Source: a bacterium
GTDB taxonomy: Bacteria > Oederibacteriota > JAJYGY01
DNA length: 5,551 nt
Reading direction: 5' to 3'
Assembly: GCA_021790555.1 (NCBI GenBank)
Contig: JAJYGY010000051.1
Coordinates: 1 to 5,551, forward strand
Of this stretch, positions 5,343 through 5,551 are shown piece after piece. The notes beneath the pieces are model-generated. The model was not told where the DNA came from. It did not search any database and was given only the letters and a program-made list of their open reading frames with translations. The stretch's first letter is position 1. Every line of letters begins with the position of its first letter. The position numbers were made by a program, and so were the translations under genes.

Positions 5343-5551
5343 GCCCAAGCCGCCGGAACGCCCGGCCTGCCTGGCGATGTGGGATTCGACCCTCAGGGCG
5401 TCCTCCTTGCTGAGCGCCAGGAAGCGGATCCCGGCGGAATATTTGCCTTCGCTGCTGTCGGAAGGCAGGCACCAAAGGACCGCGGCCAGGGCGTGCAGGG
5501 GCAGGGGGAGGTCCGGCAGGCGCAGTTCCAGGAACAGGCTCCTTCCCTCGG
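5340..5551 (-). CDS. PilZ-type protein, C-terminal end only
   Basis: The frame is open from the right edge and ends at TAG 5342-5340, giving 70 complete codons. The visible part is the end of a PilZ beta-barrel, with LPLHALAAVLWC, KYSAGIRFLALS and a final amphipathic helix KEDALRVESHIARQAG. It aligns without gaps to residues 202-264 of the next gene with 38 of 63 residues identical (hand count). The RxxxR and (D/N)xSxxG motifs would lie outside the window, so ligand binding cannot be judged. It probably has the same double-PilZ layout as its neighbour, but that is inferred. Confidence 0.82.
   Translation of the reverse strand, partial: EGRSLFLELRLPDLPLPLHALAAVLWCLPSDSSEGKYSAGIRFLALSKEDALRVESHIARQAGRSGGLG
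5361..5549 (-). repeat. Paralogous segment, copy 2 (gap-free match to 4537-4725)
   Basis: This is the 3' part of the partial PilZ gene at the right edge and the partner of copy 1. The constant offset implies the duplication unit was about one gene plus its coupled junction. Confidence 0.75.

Noticed and set aside
4501..5343. Long plus-strand frame opposite the double-PilZ gene
   Set aside because: It mirrors the PilZ gene almost end to end and shows low-complexity Gly/Gln/His-rich sequence with no motif.
4511..5475. Upstream frame extensions starting at 4651 and 5475
   Set aside because: Both lie inside PilZ coding sequence in another frame. Their mutual similarity, 824 nt apart, is explained by the paralogous PilZ ends.

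Overview
The window is GC-rich bacterial chromosome-type DNA with every supportable gene on the minus strand. Reading direction is therefore from position 5551 down to 1. Genes are tightly packed with good Shine-Dalgarno sites, and I see no transposase, phage gene, tRNA, rRNA or CRISPR array. The content (a candidate FNR-type promoter, a NirJ/AhbC-family radical SAM enzyme, a DsrE-like protein, a CoA-disulfide-reductase-like flavoprotein and tandem PilZ proteins) suggests an anaerobic or facultative, c-di-GMP-using bacterium. An Acidobacteriota/Holophagae or Desulfobacterota-like host would fit, but that is a guess from gene content and composition, not a taxonomic result.

Layout in transcription order: (1) 5551-3674 holds the 3' end of a PilZ-type gene, a complete double-PilZ paralogue coupled to it, and a class I SAM-dependent methyltransferase 20 nt further on. 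This looks like one operon entering from outside the window. (2) 3673-3556 is an intergenic region with a well-organised candidate promoter: an FNR/Dnr-type box centred 41.5 nt upstream of the start expected from a TAGAAT -10 box, plus a 7-bp-arm inverted repeat over the expected start. (3) 3555-1009 holds four genes: an unrecognised 181-aa protein with two CGDxxxC motifs, a DsrE-like protein, a divergent NirJ/AhbC-like radical SAM/SPASM enzyme, and a 58-aa CxxC zinc-ribbon-like protein. A strong intrinsic terminator at 948-985 closes the group. (4) 881-1 is the N-terminal 293 codons of a CoA-disulfide reductase/NADH oxidase family flavoprotein with its own leader, running off the left edge.

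How they may work together: the radical SAM enzyme belongs to the family that edits propionate or acetate side chains of siroheme-derived tetrapyrroles (heme d1 or alternative heme synthesis). It sits 17 nt behind a DsrE-like gene and 32 nt ahead of a zinc-ribbon gene. The FNR-type promoter in front of the set would fit induction under oxygen limitation. The enzyme departs from the family at several recognisable positions, and no other tetrapyrrole gene is visible here, so its substrate is open. The group is the part of the window most likely to be an undescribed system.
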